A stretch of 64,000 nucleotides of DNA from Litorimonas sp046250185 (GCF_046250185.1 NZ_CP176469.1); one strand, 5' to 3'; positions 1-9,040 are shown, numbered from the stretch's first letter. Notes: generated by a model from the letters alone, not told the origin. A program made the numbers and translations.

Positions 1-710
1 ATCAAGTGCGCATAAGCAATCGCCATATAGCCATTGGCGACAAATTCTTTAGTTTTGTCTGCTGGAAGGGCTTTGAGTTTTTCTTCGGAGATCGCGAAGT
101 AATCTGCAATCTTCTGACGCGGTGCAGGTGTGCCGTCAGCGTTTTGACCTTGGAAGTTCATTTCTTTCGGCTCGAACAAATCCAGCTCTTTAAACGCTGT
201 GATCATATTGGCTGTCGCCTGACGGTCACGTTCGAAGTTTTGAAGGAATTGGAAAGCCTCTTGTGTGAAGGCTGATGTTTCGTCACCTGTAAAGAAGGGT
301 TGCTCTGCGCCCTTGGCGACCACACATTCCGCAGCTTCGTCAACGCAGACCACAAAGCGGTCATTGGCTTCGTCGCCCGCAAGGACGAAAGGATAGCGAC
401 GGGCGAAAGCTGGCATATAGAAGTCTGGCTCGAACTCACCGTCTGTGACGAACAGGTTTTCGCCAGAGCGAATACCCATCACAGCGAGCGGCGAACGATC
501 AGCGCCCGCAAAGATGATTGGCATTGTCGTTGACGCGGCCCCGAATTCTGGCGCTGTCAAAGGCAGGAAGTGCTGATCTGCCATAAATGTAAACGGCTTT
601 TTGACTTGTTTGACGCCGTGCTTAGAATGGCGGTCTTTGGTCAATGGGATCGGGTTCTTGTAGAACATAACATTTCCAGTCACGGAAACGGGTGCTTGTT
701 GTTCGGCCAT
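1..710 (-). CDS. SapC family protein (partial, 3' end outside window)
   Basis: This minus-strand reading frame starts at the ATG at 708-710 and runs off the left edge after 236 codons, so the carboxyl end is missing. The protein begins MAEQQAPVSVTGNVMFYKNP and continues with PLTKDRHSKHGVK, an order of motifs I recognise from the SapC family of proteobacteria. The family is named after a Campylobacter S-layer-associated locus, but its biochemical role is not established. A GAGGA sequence just upstream of the ATG serves as a ribosome binding site and supports this start. It is divergent from the Zur-like gene across about 175 bp. The family call is from pattern memory and the function stays open. 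Confidence 0.75.
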   Translation of the reverse strand, partial: MAEQQAPVSVTGNVMFYKNPIPLTKDRHSKHGVKQVKKPFTFMADQHFLPLTAPEFGAASTTMPIIFAGADRSPLAVMGIRSGENLFVTDGEFEPDFYMPAFARRYPFVLAGDEANDRFVVCVDEAAECVVAKGAEQPFFTGDETSAFTQEAFQFLQNFERDRQATANMITAFKELDLFEPKEMNFQGQNADGTPAPRQKIADYFAISEEKLKALPADKTKEFVANGYMAIAYAHL

Positions 711-885
711 GTGGTCCTCGTTTGATTATATTTTAAAGCAGTTACGGACCCTTCCGTGCCTGCCAGTCAATTTCATCCCGCGCCCTTAGCGAAAAAGCGT
801 CCAACTTTCAACAGGGGATTACGGCAGGCCGACCTGCGTAAAATAAGCGGTGGCGCGAGGGGGTGCGAACCGTTAGTGTAAGGCC

Positions 886-1326
886 ATGCATGATCATACA
901 CATCGTGACGATATTCCCACCCGTATCGCGTCGGCGCGCGCTGTTTGCGAAGCGGCAGGGGAACGGTTTACGCCGTTACGCGCCCATGTGCTGGAATTGG
1001 TGATCAGTGACGGCGGCGCAGTAAAAGCCTATGATTTGCTCGACCGTCTTAAGCCTGAGATTGGCAGCCCGAAACCGCCCACGGTTTACCGTGCGCTCGA
1101 GTTTCTGTCCAAGCTCGGCTTGATCCACCGCGTCGAAGCGCTGAATGCCTTTATCGCATGCGATCATCAACATGACGGAGATCTGGCGGAGTTCTTTATC
1201 TGCGAGGTCTGTAACGCCGTCGAAGAGCGCCATGCCCATGATCATATTGACTGCAAGCCCGATGGATTTCAGATCAAGCGCAGCGTGGTCGAACATTACG
1301 GCCTCTGCGTGAAGTGCGCCGCTTGA
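886..1326 (+). CDS. zur: Fur-family transcriptional regulator, Zur-like
   Basis: A 146-residue Fur-superfamily repressor. The winged-helix recognition segment is around residues 64-84 (PPTVYRALEFLSKLGLIHRV). Two CxxC pairs, C106/C109 and C141/C144, form the structural zinc site. The FIACDHQH stretch (residues 89-96) followed by FICEVCNAVEE matches the Zur rather than the Fur arrangement, so zinc-dependent repression of zinc uptake is the likely role. No zinc transporter genes are adjacent; znuABC would have to lie elsewhere. An AAGG sits upstream of the ATG. The thioesterase gene starts 5 bases after its stop, so the two are probably co-transcribed. Confidence 0.85.
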   Translation: MHDHTHRDDIPTRIASARAVCEAAGERFTPLRAHVLELVISDGGAVKAYDLLDRLKPEIGSPKPPTVYRALEFLSKLGLIHRVEALNAFIACDHQHDGDLAEFFICEVCNAVEERHAHDHIDCKPDGFQIKRSVVEHYGLCVKCAA

Positions 1327-1331
1327 TCCTA

Positions 1332-2255
1332 ATGGATGGATTTGTGCTGACATGGGCGGGGGAGTGTTCCAGCTGGGAATGTGACGATCTGGGGCATTTG
1401 AATATGCGCTATTACGTCCGCAAGTTCGGGCAAGCGCGCGCGGGTCTTTTCGTTCGCTTGGGTCTCACCCATGCCTATAAGCCTGGCACGAGTAGCACCG
1501 TGCGTGTGCGCGATTTCCATATCCGCTACCAAGCCGAAGCCCACCCCGGCAATCCACTCAAAGTGATGAGCGCGATCTTACAACTCCATGAAGATACGGT
1601 GCAGCTATGTCATATAATGTACCATGAAGACGGGCGCGTTGCTGCGAGTGCAGTTGAAACGGTGGAGCATTTCTACCTGACGGCGCACCGTACGTTCGCG
1701 TGGCCCAAACGGGTGCAGCTTTCGGCCAAGACGTTTACCGTGCCAATGCCAGATGTCGCCAAACCTAGAAATATTGATCTTTCAGTGGCCCATATAGGCC
1801 GCACTGCGCAGGTGCTGCGAGACGCTGGACTATGCCCTGTCGGTACAGGCGTGTTTGAGGCGAGCGAGACGGATATCACGGAATATGTCACGGCGGGCGC
1901 GATTTTCGGACGCACCACATCCTCTATCGCGTGGTTTCGAGACGGCTGGCCAGAGCTATACGACCACGCCTATCGCGAGGCAAATTTGTCAGCGGCCCTG
2001 TTGGAGGCGAGATTGGTTTTCCATAATCATCCGCAACAAGGCGACGCCTATGACTATATGCCTGTTTTGGTCGGAGCTGATGCTTATACGCGCCGCTTTG
2101 TGCATAATCTGGTTGATCCGATTTCGGGCGAAAGCTGGGCCACGATGGAGGCGTGTGGCTGCAAGTTTGATCTGAATACGCGGCGATTGATCAAGATGAC
2201 AGAGGCCGATATTGCCAGCTTGATGGCGGCTGCCAAGCCAGATTTGACGCCCTAA
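1332..2255 (+). CDS. Acyl-CoA/ACP thioesterase-like protein, double hotdog
   Basis: A 307-residue protein with two hotdog-like halves. The first carries the 4HBT signature DDLGHLNMRYYV, with Asp in the place of the usual catalytic acid; the second begins near FEASETDITEYVTAG. The family hydrolyses acyl-CoA or acyl-ACP thioesters, but the substrate cannot be read from sequence. An in-frame GTG at 1314 would overlap the regulator gene, so the ATG at 1332 is preferred. The gene ends 4 bases into the convergent hydrolase gene. It probably shares a transcript with the Zur-like gene, although nothing links it to zinc. Confidence 0.7.
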   Translation: MDGFVLTWAGECSSWECDDLGHLNMRYYVRKFGQARAGLFVRLGLTHAYKPGTSSTVRVRDFHIRYQAEAHPGNPLKVMSAILQLHEDTVQLCHIMYHEDGRVAASAVETVEHFYLTAHRTFAWPKRVQLSAKTFTVPMPDVAKPRNIDLSVAHIGRTAQVLRDAGLCPVGTGVFEASETDITEYVTAGAIFGRTTSSIAWFRDGWPELYDHAYREANLSAALLEARLVFHNHPQQGDAYDYMPVLVGADAYTRRFVHNLVDPISGESWATMEACGCKFDLNTRRLIKMTEADIASLMAAAKPDLTP

Positions 2256-3151
2256 AATACGGCCTTATCCAAGACGCTCTGCAAAGCCTTCACAGCGAGG
2301 TCAGGGTGATTGAGCGGGAAGAGGTGGGCTAACTCTGGATCAAACTCAACGCTGATATTGGGCTGCTTGCGCTGCAAGGCCCGCCGCAGGCCAGGCGTGC
2401 TAACCGCGCCGTATTTCCCCGCATAGATCACCCGCGAATTGTCTGGCAGGGCATGTGCAGCTTCGAACAAATCATGATGTTGCGCGGCAAATATCGCTTG
2501 CTCCCACTTTGGATCACACGCCAAATGCCATGATCCGTCCTCGACCTGCCGCAGTCCACCTTCGATATAATCGCGTAGAATTTCATCGGGCATGCCGCGA
2601 AAGGCCCCTCGTCCTTGATAGCGCTCAAAGGCTGCTTCGGGGCTATCGAAGACGGATTTGCGTCGCCCCGCATTTCGCGCAATCGGCACTCGCTTTTTGA
2701 AGCTCTCTCGCCAAAACCGAAAGCCCGACACCCAACGGAAATAGGCGGGCAGCGTGACAGGGTCAAATCCTACATATCCCGCCAAGTTAGCTGTCAAAGC
2801 TGGCGCGCTCAAAATTCCTGATACGGACCCAAAGCTATGCCCCGCCAGCACAAAGCGTTTCGGCATGTGGGCCTGCGCAAATTCAATCGCGTCATCCCGG
2901 AAGATGTGCCAATTTGTCAGCGCGCCGACATCTGTTGGTAAATCCTGTGACTGACCATGCCCGCGCATATCCAAGACAATCGCAGGGCAATCTAGCGCCG
3001 CAAATATGCGCTGATAACAGTGAGCGTGAAATCCGTTTGCGTGCAGAAACAATAGACGCGGCGGCGCGTCTGGATCACCAAATCTTAGCGCAGAGATCGG
3101 CCCATCGCGCAGCGCAAAAGTCTCTCTAACATATGGCAAGTTTTCAGTCAT
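2252..3151 (-). CDS. Alpha/beta hydrolase
   Basis: A 299-residue cytoplasmic alpha/beta-hydrolase fold protein. The nucleophile elbow is GHSFG with Ser near residue 106. An HG-type oxyanion motif (LHANGFH) lies near residue 37, and the VLDMRGHGQS strand-turn is typical of the family. A late His in AHLFPLNHP is the probable catalytic base. The substrate is not predictable; esterase or lactonase chemistry is possible. The ATG at 3151 is chosen; a TTG 13 codons upstream is in frame but lacks a better ribosome binding site. The gene is convergent with the thioesterase, overlapping by 4 bases. Confidence 0.8.
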   Translation of the reverse strand: MTENLPYVRETFALRDGPISALRFGDPDAPPRLLFLHANGFHAHCYQRIFAALDCPAIVLDMRGHGQSQDLPTDVGALTNWHIFRDDAIEFAQAHMPKRFVLAGHSFGSVSGILSAPALTANLAGYVGFDPVTLPAYFRWVSGFRFWRESFKKRVPIARNAGRRKSVFDSPEAAFERYQGRGAFRGMPDEILRDYIEGGLRQVEDGSWHLACDPKWEQAIFAAQHHDLFEAAHALPDNSRVIYAGKYGAVSTPGLRRALQRKQPNISVEFDPELAHLFPLNHPDLAVKALQSVLDKAVF

Positions 3152-3234
3152 GGGGTAGCTCTGCCACGCCCCGCGACCAAGTAAAGCCAAAATTCATAAA
3201 TACCTGATATGTCGCAACCTCTGAGTTAGGGGAT

Positions 3235-4068
3235 ATGGGACTTCACATGTATAATTTAAAGCAAGTGCGCCAGTTTATGACGCATCTTTTGTCAATTTTC
3301 AGCCCGCGTTGCCTGCTGCTAAGTGCGGCGGCTGTGCTGGCGACGATGGTATCTATGATGATGGGTTGGACCGCGGATTATCCTATGGCCCTAATCGGGA
3401 CTGCTGTGATTTTCCCCATCGTGTTTTCAATCAACAGTGCCTATCAACGGCGCGAGGAAGCGCTCGGTCACTACGCTCATATGAAAGCGAATTTGCGGTC
3501 TATCTATTTCATCCTGCGCACATGGAAGGTCGGCAAAGAGAATGAAGCGCCCGAAGTTTTGCAGAAAAATATTTCAGCCCCGCTATTCGCTGTGCGGCAG
3601 GTCATTACCGAGCCGATTGATGATCTGCGCAAGAACGAGCCAGAGATTTATTTAAGCTTTGCCAACCTCGCTGCAGTGATTGAGGAACGGGCGGAATTGT
3701 CGAAAGTGACGGGCGCGCAGGAAAGTGTCTGCCGCACTTACCTTAATAATGTCATGGAGCATTTTGAGGAATTAAAACATATATTCCAATACCGCACACC
3801 GCGCGCTTTGCAGGCCTTCTCGGACGTGTTTATTACAGTCCTGCCGATCCTTTACGCACCGGTTTTTGCCGCCATCGCGCTGAGCATTGATAATTATTAT
3901 TTGGCATTTCTGGTGCCCGCTTTATTTGCGTTCGTGTTGTCGAGCTTGGACAATATCCAAGCCGATCTCGAAGATCCGTTTGACGGAATTGGCGTTGACG
4001 ATATCGTCATCAACGCCGAAGTTTTCGTCGATTCCCTGACCCATCACTGCGAAGGCAAAGCCGCCTAA
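3235..4068 (+). CDS. Bestrophin-like integral membrane protein
   Basis: A 277-residue protein with about four membrane segments, near residues 26-45, 49-66, 200-218 and 222-240. Two features resemble the bestrophin/UPF0187 ion-channel family: an NSAYQRREEALGHY stretch after the second segment, comparable to the N-x-aY-x-R-x-x-E motif, and a carboxyl DNIQADLEDPFDGIGVDDI stretch comparable to the E-x-E-x-PF motif. Bestrophins form pentameric anion or cation channels. Similarity is at motif level only and overall length matches bacterial members, so I call it bestrophin-like, not proven. It is convergent with the crotonase gene and alone on its strand. Confidence 0.5.
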   Translation: MGLHMYNLKQVRQFMTHLLSIFSPRCLLLSAAAVLATMVSMMMGWTADYPMALIGTAVIFPIVFSINSAYQRREEALGHYAHMKANLRSIYFILRTWKVGKENEAPEVLQKNISAPLFAVRQVITEPIDDLRKNEPEIYLSFANLAAVIEERAELSKVTGAQESVCRTYLNNVMEHFEELKHIFQYRTPRALQAFSDVFITVLPILYAPVFAAIALSIDNYYLAFLVPALFAFVLSSLDNIQADLEDPFDGIGVDDIVINAEVFVDSLTHHCEGKAA

Positions 4069-4763
4069 AGCGCGTGAACTTTGGCAGGGTCAAGATCATC
4101 TAGAATGGCTTGATCAAGGATTTTGAAGATCTCTTTGCGCGAACGTAATTTCGTCTCGCGGAAAGCTTTGGGGTTGGCCTGTTTAAACATTTGTCCCGCC
4201 ATAGGGATCGCCATGGGCCATTGTTCAGCTGGGACAACGCGGTCAAAAAATCCCGCATGCATCGCGCCTTTGGGGCTGAAGATTTCGCCATTAATCACAC
4301 AGCGATTAAAGTGGGATTTCGTCAAATGATAACGCCCCATCTCTATACCAAAATTATGCATGGTCATGCCAATCAAAGTCTCGTTCAAGCCGACTTTAAA
4401 TTCGCCTTCCTTGATCATTGAGTAATCACAGGCCAGCGCGAGAAAGGCTCCCATCGCGATCGTGTGACCTGGGGCCGCCATAATAACAGGACGGGGATGC
4501 GCCATAATGCGGCGCGCAAACTTGCTGCCTTTTGACGTCAGCTCCAGCGCAGCCTGCGGCCCGCTGCCCATTTCCTTAAGGTCGAAACCGCCCGACATCA
4601 TGCCGTCGCGACCTGTGATGATCACGATGGCGTCGTCTTTTTCTGCTGTGTCGAGAGCCGTATTTAACTCCGCCCACATCGCAGAACCCAGCGCGTTCGC
4701 CTTGCCGTCATCCAGCGCAATCACTGCCACGCCGTCATTGAATGTGTATGTGACTTTTTCCAT
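4065..4763 (-). CDS. Crotonase/enoyl-CoA hydratase family protein
   Basis: A 232-residue crotonase-fold protein, slightly short for the family (usually about 260). The two oxyanion-hole regions are visible as MSGGFDLKEM and GHTIAMGAFLALACDY. A Glu in VGLNETLIGM occupies one of the usual acid/base positions. Members hydrate or isomerise enoyl-CoA esters; the reaction here is not fixed. It starts 1 base after the stop codon of the PaiB-like gene, so the two are translationally linked, and it lies beside two acyl-CoA dehydrogenase genes, which supports a role in acyl-CoA catabolism. Confidence 0.8.
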   Translation of the reverse strand: MEKVTYTFNDGVAVIALDDGKANALGSAMWAELNTALDTAEKDDAIVIITGRDGMMSGGFDLKEMGSGPQAALELTSKGSKFARRIMAHPRPVIMAAPGHTIAMGAFLALACDYSMIKEGEFKVGLNETLIGMTMHNFGIEMGRYHLTKSHFNRCVINGEIFSPKGAMHAGFFDRVVPAEQWPMAIPMAGQMFKQANPKAFRETKLRSRKEIFKILDQAILDDLDPAKVHAL

Positions 4764-4764
4764 A

Positions 4765-5361
4765 TTAGGGCTTCCTTATCCGCTCGATTTCATCGGCTAG
4801 CGCGTGGTTCCCCTGCGCCTTGAGGGTGTCTATGATTCTGCCTTGCGTTGCCGCGTTTTTATTTTGGCTCAATTTACGGATACCGCGAACCTTGTCCATG
4901 CGCATTTCGAAATAGATGATATGCGGAAACAAGCGGGCGGCGTAGCGTGCCGCGTCCTCCATGGCCCAACCATCCGCTGGCTCATATTTTTCAGCCAACT
5001 CGCCCATGCGCTGAACACTCTGTTCCGCGCTGAGGGCTTGGGTCGTTCCGTGAACGTGAACCGCTGCATAATCCCATGTCGGGACAGATTTGTCAGGGGC
5101 GTCATAAAGCGTAGCCGAGATATAATCATGCGGGCCGTGGAAGACGGCCAAAAACACCATTTCCGTGCCGATAAAATCGACCATCGGGTTATTTCCGGCT
5201 ACATGCCCGTAAAGATATTCGCCGTCCCGCACCAGAGGTAGGTGCGTCGCGAGAGGCCCGTCCTCGCTCGCACATGTCAGCATTGCAAAGCCGTGGGTGT
5301 CTATAATCCGATTGATATATTCGGGATCATCATCAGAATAATGGGGCGGAGGATAGGCCAT
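4765..5361 (-). CDS. FMN-binding PaiB-family protein
   Basis: A 198-residue protein of the PaiB family, a split-barrel flavin-binding fold often annotated as negative transcriptional regulator. The amino terminus MAYPPPHYSDDDPEYI and the segment SVPTWDYAAVHVHG are characteristic. In Bacillus PaiB is linked to regulation of sporulation and degradative enzymes; in proteobacteria the role is unclear. It precedes the crotonase gene with a 1-base gap. A strong hairpin ends 3 bases upstream of its ATG and buries the only Shine-Dalgarno-like GAGGG. Confidence 0.8.
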   Translation of the reverse strand: MAYPPPHYSDDDPEYINRIIDTHGFAMLTCASEDGPLATHLPLVRDGEYLYGHVAGNNPMVDFIGTEMVFLAVFHGPHDYISATLYDAPDKSVPTWDYAAVHVHGTTQALSAEQSVQRMGELAEKYEPADGWAMEDAARYAARLFPHIIYFEMRMDKVRGIRKLSQNKNAATQGRIIDTLKAQGNHALADEIERIRKP

Positions 5362-5364
5362 AGA

Positions 5365-5398
5365 ATTATTTTCGCCCTCATGGCTGAGGGCGAATAAT
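5365..5398 (-). promoter_or_regulatory. Inverted repeat abutting the paiB-like start codon
   Basis: TTCGCCCTCA (5371-5380) pairs perfectly with TGAGGGCGAA (5385-5394) around a 4-base loop, extended by AT pairs on both sides with a small bulge. It lies between two minus-strand genes. No T-run follows the stem on either strand, so it is not a canonical intrinsic terminator. The GAGGG in the stem is the only ribosome-binding-like sequence before the ATG at 5361. It may terminate the upstream acyl-CoA dehydrogenase transcript, restrain translation, or both. Confidence 0.5.
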
Positions 5399-5401
5399 TA
5401 A

Positions 5402-6562
5402 TTAAAGGCTACGCGCGATGACGAGTTTCATAATCTCGTTCGTGCCGCCGTAAATGCGTTGCACGCGGCTATCGCGATACATGCGGCCAATGCGGTATTC
5501 ATTCATGAAACCGTAGCCGCCAAAGAGTTGGAGGCAGCGGTCGATGACTTCACACTCTTTATCTGTCACCCAGTATTTCGCCATAGACGCTGTCACAGTA
5601 TCTAATTCCCCGCGCAGATGTTTCTCGGCGCAATCATAGACAAATGTCTTCGCGATTGTGACAATCGTTTTGCATTCGGCGAGTTCAAATTGTGTGTTTT
5701 GGAAATTGATGATTGGCTGGCCAAAGGCTTTGCGGTCTTTGACATATTCAATCGTCATTTCCAGCGCGGCTTCCATTTGCGCCACGCCCTGCACAGCGAT
5801 GTTGAGGCGCTCTTGCGGTAGCTCTTTCATCAACTGAATAAAGCCGTGACCTGTTTCTGGGCCAAGCAAAGCGTCTGCTGGGACTTTCATATCGTCGAAG
5901 AACAGCTCGGCTGTGTCTTGCGCGTCCATGCCGACTTTGTCGAGAATACGTCCGCGACGGAAACCCTCAAGGCCGTCCGTTTCAATGACGAAGAGTGATT
6001 TGGAGTGCTTACCTTCGCCGCCTGTATCGGCCACGACGACGATCAGGTTCGCTGTCCCGCCATTGGTGATGAAGGTCTTGGACCCGTTGATCACCCAGCC
6101 ATTGCCGTCCTTTTTGGCATTGGTTTTGACGTTTTGAAGGTCAGACCCCGTGCCAGGTTCGGACATGGCAATCGCGCCGACCAACTCGCCAGTCGCCATT
6201 TTCGGCAGCCATTTTTGTTTCTGCTCCTCTGTTCCGTAATGCAGGATATAAGGCGCAACAATCGCGTTGTGCAGCGAGAGGCCAAAGCCGTCCACATTGG
6301 CTTTAATTAATTCCTCTTGGATAATCATTTCGTGGCGATAATCACCGCCGCCGCCGCCATATTCCTCGGGGATCGCGCAGTTCAGCAGGCCATATTCGCC
6401 CGCCATATTCCAGAACTTGCGGTCGACCTTTTTGTTCTTCCGAAACTCTTCTGAATGTGGCGCCATCTCTTTGGAATAGAACTTATGCACCGCGTCGCGG
6501 AACATATTGATGTCTTCTTCTTCGTACCAGTCGGGGTTCTTAAAATCGATGGCTGCGGCCAT
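5402..6562 (-). CDS. Acyl-CoA dehydrogenase
   Basis: A 386-residue FAD-dependent acyl-CoA dehydrogenase of normal length. It shows the FAD-binding signature AMSEPGTGSD and the carboxyl signature YGGTNEIMK, with the catalytic Glu at residue 376. It introduces the alpha-beta double bond in an acyl-CoA, passing electrons to ETF. Chain-length or branched-chain specificity cannot be assigned. It is downstream of the larger dehydrogenase gene but separated from it by an intrinsic terminator, so it likely has its own promoter within the 85-base gap. Confidence 0.92.
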   Translation of the reverse strand: MAAAIDFKNPDWYEEEDINMFRDAVHKFYSKEMAPHSEEFRKNKKVDRKFWNMAGEYGLLNCAIPEEYGGGGGDYRHEMIIQEELIKANVDGFGLSLHNAIVAPYILHYGTEEQKQKWLPKMATGELVGAIAMSEPGTGSDLQNVKTNAKKDGNGWVINGSKTFITNGGTANLIVVVADTGGEGKHSKSLFVIETDGLEGFRRGRILDKVGMDAQDTAELFFDDMKVPADALLGPETGHGFIQLMKELPQERLNIAVQGVAQMEAALEMTIEYVKDRKAFGQPIINFQNTQFELAECKTIVTIAKTFVYDCAEKHLRGELDTVTASMAKYWVTDKECEVIDRCLQLFGGYGFMNEYRIGRMYRDSRVQRIYGGTNEIMKLVIARSL

Positions 6563-6615
6563 GAGGCTCTCCTAAATATTCTGATCCAGCTTTTCTGGAA
6601 TTATGGGTTATGCAA

Positions 6616-6641
6616 AACGCCTCGGCCTAAACCGAGGCGTT
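6616..6641 (-). terminator. Intrinsic terminator after the DmdC-like dehydrogenase gene
   Basis: AACGCCTCGG (6616-6625) and CCGAGGCGTT (6632-6641) form a perfect 10-bp stem with a 6-base loop. Read on the minus strand it ends in a short T-run, as expected for the gene ending at 6648. Confidence 0.8.
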
Positions 6642-6647
6642 AATCAA

Positions 6648-8438
6648 TTAAAACGCGGCAGCTTCTAGCGCCATAACAGGTTCTGCGCCGGTTTTGATTT
6701 TCGCCAGATGTGCGTCCATCATCGGGAGCATGCGGAGCATGAAGTAACGACCTGTGATGATCTTGTTTGGATAGAAATCTTCATTGCTACCGTCGTCAAT
6801 CGCTTTCTGCGCTGTGACGCCCATCATCGCCCACATATAGGCCAGCGATGTCAGGCCCATCATGTGCATATAATCGACAGAACCCGCACCCGCATTATTG
6901 GGATTGCTCATACCGTTTTGCATCAGCCACATCGTACCTTGCGTCAGCTTATCCTTCGCGTCTTTGAGGCCCGTCATGAATTCAGCAAGTTTCTCGTTGT
7001 CGCCATTTTCCTTGAGGAAGGCATCGATTTCAGCGTTGAGCGTCATCAGTGCGCGACCGCCGTTGCGGGCGAGTTTGCGACCCACCAGGTCAAGGGCTTG
7101 CACCCCATTTGCACCTTCATAGATCAGAGCAATACGTGTATCGCGCACGAACTGGCTCATGCCCCATTCTTCGATAAATCCGTGCCCCCCGAAGATTTGC
7201 TGACAATCAATCGTTGTCTTCATCGCCATATCTGTAAGGTAGCCTTTGATCACGGGTGTCAGTAGGCCGAGATAATCATCAGCCTTTTCACGGAATTTTT
7301 CATCCGCATGAACCCCTTCCAAATCTTCAAGCAAAGCGGACCAGTAGACGAGCGCACGACCACCTTCGTTAAAGGCTTTGGTTTCCATTAACATGCGGCG
7401 TACGTCCGGATGGACAATGATTGGATCGGCGGGACCGTCCTCATTTTTTGGACCTGTCAAAGCACGACCTTGCGTGCGATCTTTGGCATAAGATGCCGCG
7501 TTCTGATAGGCGACTTCGGATTGCGCCAAACCCTGCATGCCTACGTCGAGGCGTGCGCGGTTCATCATCACAAACATGACACGCAGGCCTTTATTTTCCT
7601 CGCCGATCAGGTAGCCTTCCGCTTCGTCGTAATTCATGACGCAAGTTGAGTTGCCGTGAATACCCATTTTCTCTTCGATAGATCCACAGGTCACGGTGTT
7701 GCGCTCTGCGGGGTTGCCGTCGGCATCCAGTTTGAATTTTGGCACGATGAAGAGCGAAATGCCCTTCACGCCAGCGGGCGCGCCTTCGATCCGAGCGAGG
7801 CAAAGATGGATAATGTTATCTGACATATCATGCTCGCCCGCCGAGATGAAAATCTTCTGGCCAGTGATTTTATAAGACCCGTCCGAATTCGGCACAGCTT
7901 TCGTTTTTAACATCCCCAAATCGGTACCGCAGTGAGGCTCGGTCAGGTTCATCGTACCCGTCCACTCGCCAGAGATCATCTTTGGCAGATAAGTCTGTTT
8001 CTGCGCATCCGACCCACCGATTTCGATCGCCTTAATCGCGCCATTCGTGAGGCCAGGATACATGGCAAAAGCCATATTGGCGGCTGACTGCATTTCACCT
8101 GCCGCGATGTGCCAAACGCCGGGCATGCCCATGCCGCCATATTCGGGATCTTGGGCGAGGCCCATCATGCCGCCTTCGACAACTTGCTGATAGGCTTCTT
8201 TGAAACCTGTTGGCGTTGTGACACTGCCGTCTGGATGACGCACGCAACCCTCATGATCACCCACTGCGTTCAGCGGTGCCAACACTTCCGACGTGAATTT
8301 GGCACTCTGCTCTAGGATCGCGTCGAGCGTTTCTGTATCGGCTTCGGCGAATTTTTCATATTCGGTCAGTTGTCCAACATTCAGGACTTCTTCCATCACA
8401 AATTTCATATCGCGGAGGGGAGCATTATAGGTAGGCAT
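6648..8438 (-). CDS. Acyl-CoA dehydrogenase, large FadE/DmdC-like type
   Basis: A 596-residue dehydrogenase of the long form that carries an extra carboxyl-terminal domain, the class that includes 3-methylmercaptopropionyl-CoA dehydrogenase (DmdC) and many fatty acyl-CoA dehydrogenases. The amino end MPTYNAPLRDMKFVMEEVLN and the signature NLTEPHCGTDLGM are characteristic. The active-site Glu is expected in IYEGANGVQALDLVGRK. The ATG at 8438 has a good ribosome binding site (AAAGGAC); an in-frame ATG 30 codons upstream would overlap the regulator gene and is rejected. It lies 28 bases after the MerR-type regulator gene, so it is probably its direct target. DMSP catabolism cannot be claimed from this gene alone. 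Confidence 0.85.
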   Translation of the reverse strand: MPTYNAPLRDMKFVMEEVLNVGQLTEYEKFAEADTETLDAILEQSAKFTSEVLAPLNAVGDHEGCVRHPDGSVTTPTGFKEAYQQVVEGGMMGLAQDPEYGGMGMPGVWHIAAGEMQSAANMAFAMYPGLTNGAIKAIEIGGSDAQKQTYLPKMISGEWTGTMNLTEPHCGTDLGMLKTKAVPNSDGSYKITGQKIFISAGEHDMSDNIIHLCLARIEGAPAGVKGISLFIVPKFKLDADGNPAERNTVTCGSIEEKMGIHGNSTCVMNYDEAEGYLIGEENKGLRVMFVMMNRARLDVGMQGLAQSEVAYQNAASYAKDRTQGRALTGPKNEDGPADPIIVHPDVRRMLMETKAFNEGGRALVYWSALLEDLEGVHADEKFREKADDYLGLLTPVIKGYLTDMAMKTTIDCQQIFGGHGFIEEWGMSQFVRDTRIALIYEGANGVQALDLVGRKLARNGGRALMTLNAEIDAFLKENGDNEKLAEFMTGLKDAKDKLTQGTMWLMQNGMSNPNNAGAGSVDYMHMMGLTSLAYMWAMMGVTAQKAIDDGSNEDFYPNKIITGRYFMLRMLPMMDAHLAKIKTGAEPVMALEAAAF

Positions 8439-8466
8439 AGTTGTGTCCTTTCGGGAGTGTTTTATT

Positions 8467-9021
8467 CTAAGCGTTAGATTTTGTCTGAGCGTTTGCAGAG
8501 CTTGCTTGGCCGCCCGACATAAATTCAAAGGGGTTTGTGGTTAGGGTTTGGTCAAAGGCTGCTTGATAGCGTTTGGCCAAAATCGAGACGTCATCGGTTT
8601 CAGGTGATGAGCTGAGATAATCATCAATAATGCTGATGACTTGCTCCATATCCGCAGACAGACGGCGAAGGTCGTCGCGGCGGCGAGATAGCCCTTCGCT
8701 AACGGCTTCAAAATTTTTCTTCCGCCGCATCAATTCTGCGCGGTCCGTGATCTTGCCGCTCGTCACGTCAAACACGGCCTTAATATCGTCAAGCGAAAAG
8801 CCAAGCCGTTTGCCGCGCATGATCGCATCAAACCGTGCACGCTCCCGCAGACCAAACACGCGAACACCGCCCACACGCTGCGGTGATAGTAGGCCTTTGT
8901 CTTCGTAAAAGCGGATGGTGCGCGGGGTTACGTCAAACATATCGGCAAACTCTTTAATGCCCCAAACCGGGTCATTATCAACGTCATTTGCAACGAGATT
9001 GGAAGTTAGAATTGTCGTCAT
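8467..9021 (-). CDS. MerR-family regulator, LiuR-type
   Basis: A 184-residue MerR-family regulator. The winged-helix domain runs from WGIKEFADMFDVTPRTIRFY through FSLDDIKAVFDV, followed by a coiled-coil dimerisation helix and a short tail without a metal-binding Cys motif. This fits the LiuR subgroup that controls branched-chain amino acid and acyl-CoA catabolism in proteobacteria. The ATG at 9021 is preferred over the in-frame ATG at 9084, because the longer form would translate the palindromic operator at 9041-9056 as a Val/Asn-rich extension. It leads the operon with the DmdC-like dehydrogenase. Confidence 0.8.
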   Translation of the reverse strand: MTTILTSNLVANDVDNDPVWGIKEFADMFDVTPRTIRFYEDKGLLSPQRVGGVRVFGLRERARFDAIMRGKRLGFSLDDIKAVFDVTSGKITDRAELMRRKKNFEAVSEGLSRRRDDLRRLSADMEQVISIIDDYLSSSPETDDVSILAKRYQAAFDQTLTTNPFEFMSGGQASSANAQTKSNA

Positions 9022-9040
9022 GAGGTGCGTATATGTGACG

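Noticed and set aside
1314..1331. GTG start of the thioesterase overlapping the Zur-like gene
   Set aside because: The ATG at 1332 fits the conserved start region better.
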